From CAYTOF01 sp964439435 (GTDB lineage: Bacteria; Bacillota; Clostridia; Oscillospirales; QAMX01), in NCBI GenBank assembly GCA_964439435.1, contig CAYTOF010000019.1, positions 1 to 32,693 of the forward strand: 32,693 nucleotides of DNA. Direction: 5' to 3'. Below, one piece after another: positions 1 to 6,876 of this stretch. The number at the start of each line of letters is the position of its first letter. Positions within the stretch are counted from its first letter, which is position 1. The notes below the pieces were generated by a model that had not been told where the DNA came from, searched no databases, and saw only the letters and a list, made by a program, of their open reading frames with translations. The translations under genes were made by a program, and so were the position numbers.

Positions 1-51
1 GAAAAAAAAAGTGTTGACGTGGGGTTTGTGGTGTGCTTAAAAGGTGATATT

Positions 52-372
52 ATGAAATTAATTATTGATGTTCGGAGTAAATTAGAATTGTGTGTTTTTG
101 ATGCAAGTAAAGATGATAAAGGGAATTTGTGGCTTGTGTAAGGTTTGTTGACAGTGCAGGGGGAAGCACCTTGGGGGGATGACGATTTTATCCCGTGCGA
201 AGTGTCAATGTACTATGACCCGGCCCAACCGTTGCCGATTGTTCCTGCCCGTGGCCAAAAAGCAACGGTGGAATGCATCTCGGTGATGCTGAGCAAGAAA
301 AGGGGCTTTGCCTCCAAGTTGCAAGTCGCTTCAATTTCTCCCGTTGGGGAACGGAATGCGCGTAGCGCATGA
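52..372 (+). pseudogene. Small accessory ORF broken by one in-frame TAA
   Basis: An ATG at 52, preceded by AAGGTGAT, opens a 29-codon ORF that ends at TAA 139-141. The same frame then stays open for another 76 codons to TGA 370-372. The two halves read smoothly as one protein of about 106 residues (…NLWLV, stop, GLLTVQGE…), so a single substitution turning a sense codon such as GAA into TAA would explain the break. The second half contains the stretch VPARGQKATVECISVMLSKK. I have a weak impression that it resembles small proteins carried by Firmicutes conjugative elements, but I do not recognise a named family. The 3' part is richer in GC than both flanks and the rest of the window. A sequencing error at 139 is the main alternative, and two separate genes are less likely. 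Confidence 0.45.
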
Positions 373-461
373 CGGTCCCCTCTGGGTTTATTAAGAAAGT
401 CGTAAGTGTTTAAGATTTTGTTTGTGATTTTTTAATTGATTAAGGTTTGGAGATTATTATT

Positions 462-581
462 ATGTTTGATGTAGTAGTTGTTATAGTGTTTGTTATTGAT
501 GTGATTATTATTGTTGGAGTTATTTTTATTTTGTACTTGGGGTGGAAAGGGGTTTGTTATCTTTTGAAGTTTTTTTGTTAA
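462..581 (+). CDS. 39-residue single-pass membrane peptide
   Basis: An ATG at 462 follows a TTTGGAG ribosome binding site and opens a 39-codon ORF ending at TAA 579-581. The peptide is almost entirely hydrophobic from residue 4 to 26 (valine, isoleucine, phenylalanine), giving one clear transmembrane helix, followed by a short tail with two lysines and two cysteines (GWKGVCYLLKFFC). It lies in the G+T-rich segment that also holds the interrupted ORF upstream. Tiny membrane peptides of this kind are common in the accessory modules of plasmids and integrative elements and also among type I toxins. Nothing here decides between these. The ORF is short and T-rich, so chance is possible. Confidence 0.4.
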   Translation: MFDVVVVIVFVIDVIIIVGVIFILYLGWKGVCYLLKFFC

Positions 582-605
582 TTTTGTTGTAAGGGGTGGC
601 GTGTG

Positions 606-1277
606 ATGTCTGATAACAAAGCTGATTTGCGAGTCGTGTTTGAAAAAATGGGAACAGCTGCATTCATCTCACACCTTGAGCTTATGGGAACTTTAGGGCG
701 TGCTTTTCGACGCGCGAAAATCAAAATGGTTATGTCACAAGGATTTAACAAACGCCCATATTTGTCCACTGCACGCCCACTTTCTCTTGGATATGAAAGC
801 AAATGTGAGATCTGTGACACAAAACTCCTGGGTGAAATCGATATAAATCAAATAGCCAATAAATTGAACCTTGTTCTGCCCCCCGGTATCAACGTGCTCA
901 CAGCTTATCGTCCAATCAACGAATTTACTAAAATTAAATTCTCTGAGTATAATATAAACATATCATTTTCCAAAGAATTGATAGGAATTGATGCAAAAAT
1001 GATTTCTGACATATTTGCATCTCCTGTCATGGTCACAAAAAGAACAAAAAGTGAAGTCAAAGAAACGGATATCAGTGGCGATATAAAAAGTCTGATTTCT
1101 CTGATTCAGGACAAGCAAATTATTATAAAAGCTATTTTGAAAGATGAAGCCAGTGGTTCTCTCAATCCGGCATATGTGATAAAAGCACTATCTTCCATGG
1201 CTGAAATCCCGGATTTCGTGAGCGTTTCATATATGCGCGAAAGATTTCTAAAAGATGACTTATCGGAGTTCAAATAA
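606..1277 (+). CDS. DUF2344 / TIGR03936 family protein
   Basis: This is a 223-residue protein of the Firmicutes DUF2344 family, whose members normally follow or are fused to a TIGR03960-type radical SAM protein and often precede RNase G and the rplU-rpmA genes. The family signature is visible near the N terminus: RVVFEKMGTAAFISHLELM, then FRRAKIKMVMSQGFNKRP and LSLGYESKCE. A GTG at 603 could also start the ORF, but ATG 606 sits six bases after AAGGGGTGG (591-599) and is preferred. The expected radical SAM partner is absent upstream, where a compositionally foreign segment lies instead, and the downstream neighbour is rplS rather than the RNase G/L21 genes. The molecular function is not established; a role linked to RNA modification is only inferred from genomic context. 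Confidence 0.85.
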   Translation: MSDNKADLRVVFEKMGTAAFISHLELMGTLGRAFRRAKIKMVMSQGFNKRPYLSTARPLSLGYESKCEICDTKLLGEIDINQIANKLNLVLPPGINVLTAYRPINEFTKIKFSEYNINISFSKELIGIDAKMISDIFASPVMVTKRTKSEVKETDISGDIKSLISLIQDKQIIIKAILKDEASGSLNPAYVIKALSSMAEIPDFVSVSYMRERFLKDDLSEFK

Positions 1278-1283
1278 ATCCCT

Positions 1284-1329
1284 GTGCTCATTATGAAGTA
1301 AATGAATTAAGAGTATGATAATGTAGCAC
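1284..1329 (+). terminator. Hairpin after the DUF2344 gene
   Basis: GTGCT-CATTAT (1284-1294) pairs with ATAATG-T-AGCAC (1318-1329), an 11-bp stem with one bulged T and a 23-base loop. It begins six bases after the DUF2344 stop codon. It is followed by an A/T-rich stretch but not by a clean T tract, so it may be a weak terminator or a 3' mRNA-stabilising structure. Confidence 0.4.
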
Positions 1330-1363
1330 CTTAAAAAATATTTTGGGGAATTGAGCAAAAGAC

Positions 1364-1392
1364 TTGCAATTTCTACGGGAATATGCTAAAAT
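1364..1392 (+). promoter_or_regulatory. Sigma-A promoter for rplS
   Basis: The -35 element is TTGCAA (1364-1369), the spacer is exactly 17 bases, and the -10 element is TAAAAT (1387-1392) with an extended TG (TGC) just before it. The expected start of transcription is near 1399, giving a leader of about 160 bases before L19. Confidence 0.7.
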
Positions 1393-1398
1393 ACTTCA

Positions 1399-1500
1399 GA
1401 TAATGTCTTCAAGTGTTAGAAGACTTTCATCACACAATTTATGGGTGAACATACCCATAAAAAGCATTCCTCTGACGGGGACGCGTTTATCGAGGTCTTA
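1399..1500 (+). promoter_or_regulatory. Candidate L19 (rplS) leader structure
   Basis: The untranslated leader of rplS contains a 7-bp hairpin, TATGGGT/ACCCATA (1440-1446 with 1453-1459, loop GAACAT), enclosed by a possible long-range pairing AAGAC (1420-1424) with GTCTT (1495-1499). Between them lies a GC-rich stretch with CTGACGGGGACGCG. Autoregulatory L19 leaders are known in low-GC Gram-positives, and the position fits. I am inferring membership from location and folding only and did not align it to the known family. Confidence 0.45.
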
Positions 1501-1561
1501 AAAATACCGTGTAAGAATGTTCGAATACCAAATCTGGAAGGATTGTGGGCAAGGAGATATT

Positions 1562-1903
1562 ATGGATTTAATTGCAAAACTTACTGAAATGTACAAACGG
1601 CCTGATGAGTTGGAGTTTGATATAGGCGACACTGTCAAAGTGCATGTCAGAGTAAAAGAGGGCGCAAGGGAGCGCTTGCAAGTTTTTGAAGGTACAGTTA
1701 TTGCTAGAAAACATGGTGGATTAAACGAAAGCTTTACAGTTCGCCGTCTATCTTATGGTGTCGGCGTAGAGAGAGTTTTCCCGATTCATTCCCCGGGAGT
1801 GGCCAAAGTTGAAGTTGTGCGAAGGGCAAAAGTGAGACGCGCAAAACTTTATTACCTCCGCGACAGAGTGGGTAAAGCAGCGAAAGTTAAAGAAAAGCTT
1901 TAA
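1562..1903 (+). CDS. rplS: Large ribosomal subunit protein L19
   Basis: This is ribosomal protein L19 (bL19), 113 residues, which sits at the interface of the 30S and 50S subunits. The family hallmarks are present in order: a start of MDLIAKLTEMYKRPDEL, then DTVKVHVRVKEGARERLQVFEG, TVRRLSYGVGVERVFPIHSP and the basic C-terminal KVRRAKLYYLRD. The frame is open from an upstream ATG at 1517, but ATG 1562 follows AAGGAG (1551-1556) at a normal distance and gives the standard length. It starts the conserved Firmicutes run rplS-lepB-rbgA-rnhB-yraN and has its own promoter and structured leader. Confidence 0.96.
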   Translation: MDLIAKLTEMYKRPDELEFDIGDTVKVHVRVKEGARERLQVFEGTVIARKHGGLNESFTVRRLSYGVGVERVFPIHSPGVAKVEVVRRAKVRRAKLYYLRDRVGKAAKVKEKL

Positions 1904-1909
1904 AAACAC

Positions 1910-1932
1910 GGGGGCGACAAGCCCCCCTTGTC
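1910..1932 (+). promoter_or_regulatory. Two mutually exclusive hairpins between rplS and lepB
   Basis: GGGGGC (1910-1915) pairs with GCCCCC (1921-1926) around the loop GACAA. The same loop plus its next base, GACAAG (1916-1921), pairs with CTTGTC (1927-1932) around CCCCC. Both stems are perfect 6-bp stems and cannot form together. No strong T run follows. It may be an attenuator-like element or an inefficient terminator limiting lepB expression relative to rplS. Confidence 0.45.
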
Positions 1933-1974
1933 ATTTGTTTACTCTGATTAGCAGCTGTTCTAAATGGGGGAGAA

Positions 1975-2541
1975 ATGAAAAGCAACAGAACAAAAACTAT
2001 TCCAAATGGTAAAGACGAACGCGGCAGTGTCTTATACGACTGGGCTGATGCCCTTGTATATGCATTGATATTTATTGTATTGATTTTTACCTTGGTAGTG
2101 CGTATAACAAGTGTTATCGGTGAATCGATGGAACCTACATTGTACAATGATGATACATTGATATTGTCGAAATTGTTCTACTCACCTCAATATGGAGATG
2201 TCATCGTTATTTCAAAGAAATCTTTTCGTCCGGACCCTATTGTAAAACGCATAGTGGCAACAGAAGGTCAAAAAGTGAGCATAAATTTTGATGAGGGTGT
2301 TGTGTATGTTGATGATAAAGCTTTGTCGGAAACATATACTCGCGGTCTGACAACTCGAAAAGGAGATATGGAATTTCCTGTTTATGTGCCTGAAGGTTTT
2401 GTATTTGTTCTGGGAGACAATAGAAATCATTCCGTAGATAGTCGTTATTTGGAAGTAGGACTTGTTGACGAAAGACAGATTATTGGCCGAGTGCTTTTTA
2501 GATTACTCCCTTTCTCCTCTTTTGGAAAACTAAAGCAGTAA
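1975..2541 (+). CDS. lepB: Signal peptidase I
   Basis: This is type I signal peptidase, 188 residues, which cleaves signal peptides from secreted proteins at the outer face of the cytoplasmic membrane. One N-terminal transmembrane helix spans about residues 25-43. The catalytic serine lies in GESMEPTL (Ser51), the general-base lysine in DPIVKRIVATEG (Lys91), and the conserved box LGDNRNHSVDSR lies at about 146-157. The single membrane anchor and short length match the Gram-positive SipS-type enzymes. The start is ATG 1975, four bases after a GGGGGAG ribosome binding site. Its place between rplS and rbgA is common in Clostridia. Confidence 0.95.
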   Translation: MKSNRTKTIPNGKDERGSVLYDWADALVYALIFIVLIFTLVVRITSVIGESMEPTLYNDDTLILSKLFYSPQYGDVIVISKKSFRPDPIVKRIVATEGQKVSINFDEGVVYVDDKALSETYTRGLTTRKGDMEFPVYVPEGFVFVLGDNRNHSVDSRYLEVGLVDERQIIGRVLFRLLPFSSFGKLKQ

Positions 2542-2604
2542 AAACAAGTAACCTAAAGATAAGCTGTCTAAAAATATCATATCAATCAACCGTATAACCT
2601 TTAT

Positions 2605-2632
2605 AAGGAAGTACCATCCCAAGTACTTCCTT
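2605..2632 (+). terminator. 10-bp perfect hairpin between lepB and rbgA
   Basis: AAGGAAGTAC (2605-2614) pairs perfectly with GTACTTCCTT (2623-2632) around the 8-base loop CATCCCAA. Only a short pyrimidine stretch follows, and rbgA begins 22 bases later, so it is either a weak terminator or an mRNA processing or stability structure inside the operon. Confidence 0.45.
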
Positions 2633-2654
2633 TCAAAGCATAGAGGATAATAGA

Positions 2655-3518
2655 ATGAATGTTCACTGGTACCCTGGGCATATGGCTCGGGCGGGACGTG
2701 AAATCGAGGAACATCTCTCAAAAGTTGACGTTGTTGCTGAGATTGTAGATGCTCGAATCCCGATTTCATCCAGGAATCAAACACTTCACAATATAATAAA
2801 GAACAAACCACTTATTGTTGTTTTGAACAGAATGGATCAAGCAGCTCAAGTTCAAAATGCTGCCTGGATAAATTACTTCAATGAGCGGCAAATCCCTGCA
2901 CTTTGCTGTGACTCTAAATCCGGTAGAGGAATTAATACTTTTCATCGTTTGGTTAAAAACACACTAAAAGAAAAGCTTGAACGACGTAAGGAACGTGGTC
3001 TCGGAGGAATTTCGCATAAAGTTATGGTGGTGGGGATTCCAAATGTAGGTAAATCATCATTTATAAACAGGTTATCCGGAAGAAAACCTGCAAAAGCTGA
3101 GGATAGACCAGGCATCACAAGGAAAATTTCTTGGATTCGGCTGCGTTCAGGACTTGATTTACTTGATACTCCCGGCATTTTACCACCACAACTTGAACCA
3201 CGCCAAGCCGGACTGCATTTGGCGTTCACCGGTGCAATCAGGGATGAAATTCTAGACCCAGAATCCCTCTCTCTGGAATTGCTTTTAAGTCTAAATGCTA
3301 TTACTCCAAAAAATGAAATGATAGATAATCTCTATAATCAAAGCATTAAATCTGAATCCGATATGTTAAGCATCTTTGCTAAAAACCGCGGTTATCTATT
3401 AAAAGGCGGTATTCCTGATTTAGAACGTGCCGGCATTATTTTGCTGGACGAATATCGCGCTGGCAAGCTTGGACGAATGACACTTGAGCCTGTTGGGTAT
3501 AATTATCCATCAGAATAG
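2655..3518 (+). CDS. rbgA: Ribosome biogenesis GTPase RbgA (YlqF)
   Basis: This is a circularly permuted GTPase required for late 50S subunit assembly, 287 residues. The start WYPGHMARA is typical of RbgA. The permuted order of GTPase motifs is visible: G4 as LNRMD (about 56-60), then the G1 P-loop GIPNVGKSS, the G2 region RPGITRK and G3 DTPG. The C-terminal helical domain follows, with LHLAFTGAIRDEILD. The G4 motif has arginine in place of the usual lysine (NRMD rather than NKxD), a mild but real departure. It starts at ATG 2655 after AGAGGA and ends eight bases before rnhB. Confidence 0.94.
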   Translation: MNVHWYPGHMARAGREIEEHLSKVDVVAEIVDARIPISSRNQTLHNIIKNKPLIVVLNRMDQAAQVQNAAWINYFNERQIPALCCDSKSGRGINTFHRLVKNTLKEKLERRKERGLGGISHKVMVVGIPNVGKSSFINRLSGRKPAKAEDRPGITRKISWIRLRSGLDLLDTPGILPPQLEPRQAGLHLAFTGAIRDEILDPESLSLELLLSLNAITPKNEMIDNLYNQSIKSESDMLSIFAKNRGYLLKGGIPDLERAGIILLDEYRAGKLGRMTLEPVGYNYPSE

Positions 3519-3525
3519 AGGCAAT

Positions 3526-4140
3526 ATGACACTGTATGAATTTGACAAAAGCTTTTATGGAACCGATATACACACTATTTGTGGAACTGATGAGGCCGGA
3601 CGTGGACCACTTGCGGGAGATGTTTTTGCCGCAGCTGTTGTTTTGCCGCGAAATATTGAGTTTCTTGGGCTTCGTGACTCGAAAAAACTTTCTCAACAAA
3701 AGAGAGAGGCTTTGTTTGAACTAATTGTGGCACAAGCCATTAACTATAAAATTTGCAGCTCATCTGTCAGCGAGATTGAAGAACTTAACATTTTAAATGC
3801 CACCCAAAATGCGATGCGAAGCGCTATCACACTGCTTGTTTCTGAACCCAGTAGTTCGGCGCCGGATCTTGCGCTAGTTGACGGGAATTTGGCTCGAGAT
3901 TTTCCGATCCGATCTGTCACAATAATCGGTGGAGATAATAAGTCTGCTTGCATTGCAGCAGCATCAATATTGGCAAAGGTTGCCCGAGATAGATATATGC
4001 TTCATCTGGACTCATTATATCCACAATACGGTTTTTCAAAACATAAAGGTTATGGTACAGTTGAACATATAAATGCGATAAAAAAATATGGATTGAGTCC
4101 CGTACACAGGAAATCATTTCTAAAGAAGATAATAAGCTGA
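3526..4140 (+). CDS. rnhB: Ribonuclease HII
   Basis: RNase HII, 204 residues, cleaves the RNA strand of RNA-DNA hybrids and single ribonucleotides in DNA. The active-site motif GTDEAGRGPLAGDVFAAAV gives Asp22 and Glu23; the third carboxylate is in LVDGN (Asp119) and the fourth in ASILAKVARDRYM (Asp155). The C-terminal YGFSKHKGYGT is also family-typical. The frame is open from an earlier ATG at 3484 inside rbgA, but ATG 3526 lies five bases after AGAGG (3517-3521) and gives the expected N terminus. It is tightly coupled behind rbgA, as in other Firmicutes. Confidence 0.95.
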   Translation: MTLYEFDKSFYGTDIHTICGTDEAGRGPLAGDVFAAAVVLPRNIEFLGLRDSKKLSQQKREALFELIVAQAINYKICSSSVSEIEELNILNATQNAMRSAITLLVSEPSSSAPDLALVDGNLARDFPIRSVTIIGGDNKSACIAAASILAKVARDRYMLHLDSLYPQYGFSKHKGYGTVEHINAIKKYGLSPVHRKSFLKKIIS

Positions 4141-4155
4141 AAGAGAGGTCGTTTT

Positions 4156-4548
4156 ATGGCCGACAACACAGGCGGCAATAGAAACGCTATTCTTGGAGGA
4201 TGGGGAGAGTCAATTGCGGCTAGATATCTTAGAGATAAAGGTTATAAAATCCTTGCAGCAGGGTATAGATGCAGATTTGGAGAACTCGACATTATAGCTC
4301 AAAAAGATTGTATTATAGTCTTTGTTGAGGTAAAAACCAGATCTAGTTCTACTTATATGAGACCAGCGCTTGCTGTGACCCCGGCTAAGCTAAAAAAAAT
4401 GAAATCTACAGCTGAGTTGTTTCTTCAGCGAGAAAATATCAGTCTTGCTTCTCGATTTGACATTGTAGAAATCATAGCCAATAAAGACCTTTCATTTCCT
4501 CCGAGAGAGATAAACCATATGGAGGATATATACAGACCGGGATATTAA
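4156..4548 (+). CDS. yraN: YraN family (UPF0102) endonuclease-like protein
   Basis: This 130-residue protein of the UPF0102 family has a restriction-endonuclease-like fold. The signature runs GESIAARYLRDKGYKILA, then CRFGELDII and IVFVEVKTRSS. The E-(x)n-D-(x)n-EVK arrangement of a PD-(D/E)XK nuclease core is intact (GELD, VEVK). It directly follows rnhB, the classic position of this gene. The exact function is unproven in the family; a DNA repair or recombination role is usually suggested from the fold. The start is ATG 4156 after AGAGAGG. Confidence 0.92.
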   Translation: MADNTGGNRNAILGGWGESIAARYLRDKGYKILAAGYRCRFGELDIIAQKDCIIVFVEVKTRSSSTYMRPALAVTPAKLKKMKSTAELFLQRENISLASRFDIVEIIANKDLSFPPREINHMEDIYRPGY

Positions 4549-4575
4549 AGACAATATAATGCTTTGGAGGTTGGA

Positions 4576-6072
4576 ATGCATTATTTAAGTACCAGAAATG
4601 AAAACATTGTAACAAACGCGTCAACCGCAATTTTGGAAGGCTTGTCGGCAGATGGTGGACTTTACACACCATCAGAAATCCCCGTCCTTGGTAAAAACGA
4701 GCTCGCTTTACTGAGAACAATGAATTATGAAAAGCGAGCTGCATGGATATTAGCATGTTATTTAAATGATTACACAGATGAAGAGTTATTATCTATTTCA
4801 CAGAGCGCATATTTAAAATTCGAATCAGGCAATGTTGCACCTGTAGTTTCAATTGGTGAAAATACATTTATGTTGGAGTTATTTAGGGGCCCTACTTCTG
4901 CTTTTAAGGATGTTGCACTGTCTATTATGCCACAATTATTGACATCAGCTTTGCACAAAAGCGGGTCAGATGATGAGATTTGTATTTTAGTAGCAACATC
5001 CGGAGATACAGGCAAAGCTGCTTTAGAGGGCTATACTGATTTGGAGGGCACTAAAATTATTGTGTTTTATCCTGATGAAGGAATCAGCCCAGTACAGAAA
5101 CTACAGATGTCGACTCATGTCGGAAAAAATACGTTTGTCTGTGGTATAAAAGGAAATTTTGATGATGCTCAAACAGGTGTCAAAAAACTGTTTTTAGATA
5201 TCGAACTGCGTGAAAAGTTAGCAAAACATGGGATAAGGCTATCAAGTGCTAACTCAATTAATTGGGGAAGGTTAGTCCCTCAAATCGTTTACTACATCTC
5301 GGCGTACTGTGATATGCTAAATTCCGGAATGATTGACACATGTGAAAAAGTAAATGTATGTGTTCCAACAGGAAATTTTGGCAACATACTCGCCGCTTAT
5401 TATGCTAAAAAAATGGGATTGCCCATAAAAATGTTAATATGTGCTTCAAATACCAACCGTGTTTTAGATGAATTCATTAGAACCGGAATATACAACGCAA
5501 ATAGAAAATTCGACAAAACAATTTCCCCCTCAATGGACATAATTGTTTCAAGTAATGTTGAGAGACTTTTATTTGAGATTCTTGGTCATTCCGGAAAAGA
5601 CATAAGCAAGCTGATGTCTTCATTGAACGAAAGTTATTGCTTTGAACTAAACTCAGATGCGCACAATATTTTAAAAGAAAGTTTTGTATCTGATTGGTGT
5701 TCAGAAGCAGAAACAAAAGATACAATAAATGAGTACTATAAAAGCGGTCGTTACTTGCCCGACACTCACACAGCAGTAGCTTTAAATGTTTTGAATAAAT
5801 ATAAAAAAAGGACTGGTGATCAAACTAAAACACTGGTCGCATCTACAGCAAGTCCATTTAAATTTGCCAGTGATGTTTTGTCTGCCATCGGTTTTGATGT
5901 ATCTGATGATTTGAAAGCCATCGATCAGCTTTCGGAAGTTTCTGGTTATCCGGTGCCTGGCCCACTTGTAGGGTTAAATAATCGGCCTATACTCCATACA
6001 CGAGTTATTGAATGCGCCGATATGCGAAAAACAAGTGAATTCTTGCTAGGTATCCACGACGATAAAGGATGA
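4576..6072 (+). CDS. thrC: Threonine synthase
   Basis: Threonine synthase, 498 residues, converts O-phosphohomoserine to threonine with pyridoxal phosphate. The N-terminal STRNENIVTNASTAILEGLS and GLYTP are typical of the long (fungal/Clostridial, class II) form. The PLP lysine lies in GPTSAFKDVAL (Lys111), and the phosphate-binding loop is ATSGDTGKAALEGY. The later motif NWGRLVPQIVYY is also family-typical. A TTG at 4564 would add four residues, but GGAGG at 4566-4570 places the true start at ATG 4576. No threonine-responsive attenuator or T-box is visible in the 27 bases upstream, so it is probably read from the rplS operon. Confidence 0.95.
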   Translation: MHYLSTRNENIVTNASTAILEGLSADGGLYTPSEIPVLGKNELALLRTMNYEKRAAWILACYLNDYTDEELLSISQSAYLKFESGNVAPVVSIGENTFMLELFRGPTSAFKDVALSIMPQLLTSALHKSGSDDEICILVATSGDTGKAALEGYTDLEGTKIIVFYPDEGISPVQKLQMSTHVGKNTFVCGIKGNFDDAQTGVKKLFLDIELREKLAKHGIRLSSANSINWGRLVPQIVYYISAYCDMLNSGMIDTCEKVNVCVPTGNFGNILAAYYAKKMGLPIKMLICASNTNRVLDEFIRTGIYNANRKFDKTISPSMDIIVSSNVERLLFEILGHSGKDISKLMSSLNESYCFELNSDAHNILKESFVSDWCSEAETKDTINEYYKSGRYLPDTHTAVALNVLNKYKKRTGDQTKTLVASTASPFKFASDVLSAIGFDVSDDLKAIDQLSEVSGYPVPGPLVGLNNRPILHTRVIECADMRKTSEFLLGIHDDKG

Positions 6073-6076
6073 TAAT

Positions 6077-6769
6077 ATGAAGCTCTGGGCAATCGGAGAC
6101 CTGCATCTTCCCTTGGGGAATTACAAGCCCATGGATGTGTTTGGATCAAGGTGGCGCAATTATGTCAACAAGATAGAATTGAGTTGGAAAAACAATGTCG
6201 GCTCTGATGACATGGTAGTTCTGGCAGGAGATATCAGTTGGGGTATGAACCTTGCCCAATGTCTGCCTGACTTTCGATTTATAGATTCATTACCCGGCAG
6301 AAAATTACTCTTAAAAGGTAATCATGATTATTATTGGAGTACAATAACTTCAATGAGACGATTTTTTGAGGAAAATTCTATTGAGACACTTGATTTCCTG
6401 CACAACAACAGCTACATTTGCTCTGATATTGTTATTTGTGGCACAAGAGGTTGGTTTTTCGAGGAAACTGGAAGCGATAAAATATATAAAAGAGAGCTTG
6501 GTAGATTAAAGGTATCTTTGGAATCAGCAAGTGAATTTAGATCAGATTATATATCTGTTTTTATGCACTATCCACCCATATATCGAGGCATCGAATACGT
6601 GGAAATCGTCAATTTATTAAAGCAATACGATGTTAAAAGTTGTTATTTTGGTCACTTGCATGGAGAATCCATGAGATATGCTCCGGAAGGATACCAAGAT
6701 GGAATTTATTACAAGCTGATCTCTGCTGATGCATTGGATTTTGTACCGCATAGGGTCGAAAAAATCTAA
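6077..6769 (+). CDS. Calcineurin-like metallophosphoesterase (COG1768 type)
   Basis: This is a predicted cytoplasmic phosphohydrolase of 230 residues. The binuclear metal site is complete: DLH (Asp8, His10), AGDISWG (Asp52), GNHDYYW (Asn82, His83), the histidine of FMHYPP, and GHLHG near the C terminus. The sequence GDISWGMNL and the length match the COG1768 group rather than the YfcE or YmdB groups. It starts four bases after the thrC stop codon, behind AAAGGA, so the two are probably cotranscribed. The substrate is unknown. Confidence 0.88.
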   Translation: MKLWAIGDLHLPLGNYKPMDVFGSRWRNYVNKIELSWKNNVGSDDMVVLAGDISWGMNLAQCLPDFRFIDSLPGRKLLLKGNHDYYWSTITSMRRFFEENSIETLDFLHNNSYICSDIVICGTRGWFFEETGSDKIYKRELGRLKVSLESASEFRSDYISVFMHYPPIYRGIEYVEIVNLLKQYDVKSCYFGHLHGESMRYAPEGYQDGIYYKLISADALDFVPHRVEKI

Positions 6770-6811
6770 ATCCACCATTTTTTTAACGCTGGGTTTTCAC
6801 AGACAAAACGT

Positions 6812-6840
6812 GTGCAATTAGTTCCTGTTTATGATATAAT
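6812..6840 (+). promoter_or_regulatory. Sigma-A promoter for tig
   Basis: A perfect -10 TATAAT (6835-6840) is preceded by an extended TGA (6832-6834). The -35 region at a 17-base spacing is GTGCAA (6812-6817), a weak match, so the extended -10 probably carries the promoter. It is the first clear promoter since rplS. Confidence 0.65.
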
Positions 6841-6876
6841 ATATAGGATATAATCCGAATAACCATGGAGGACAAG

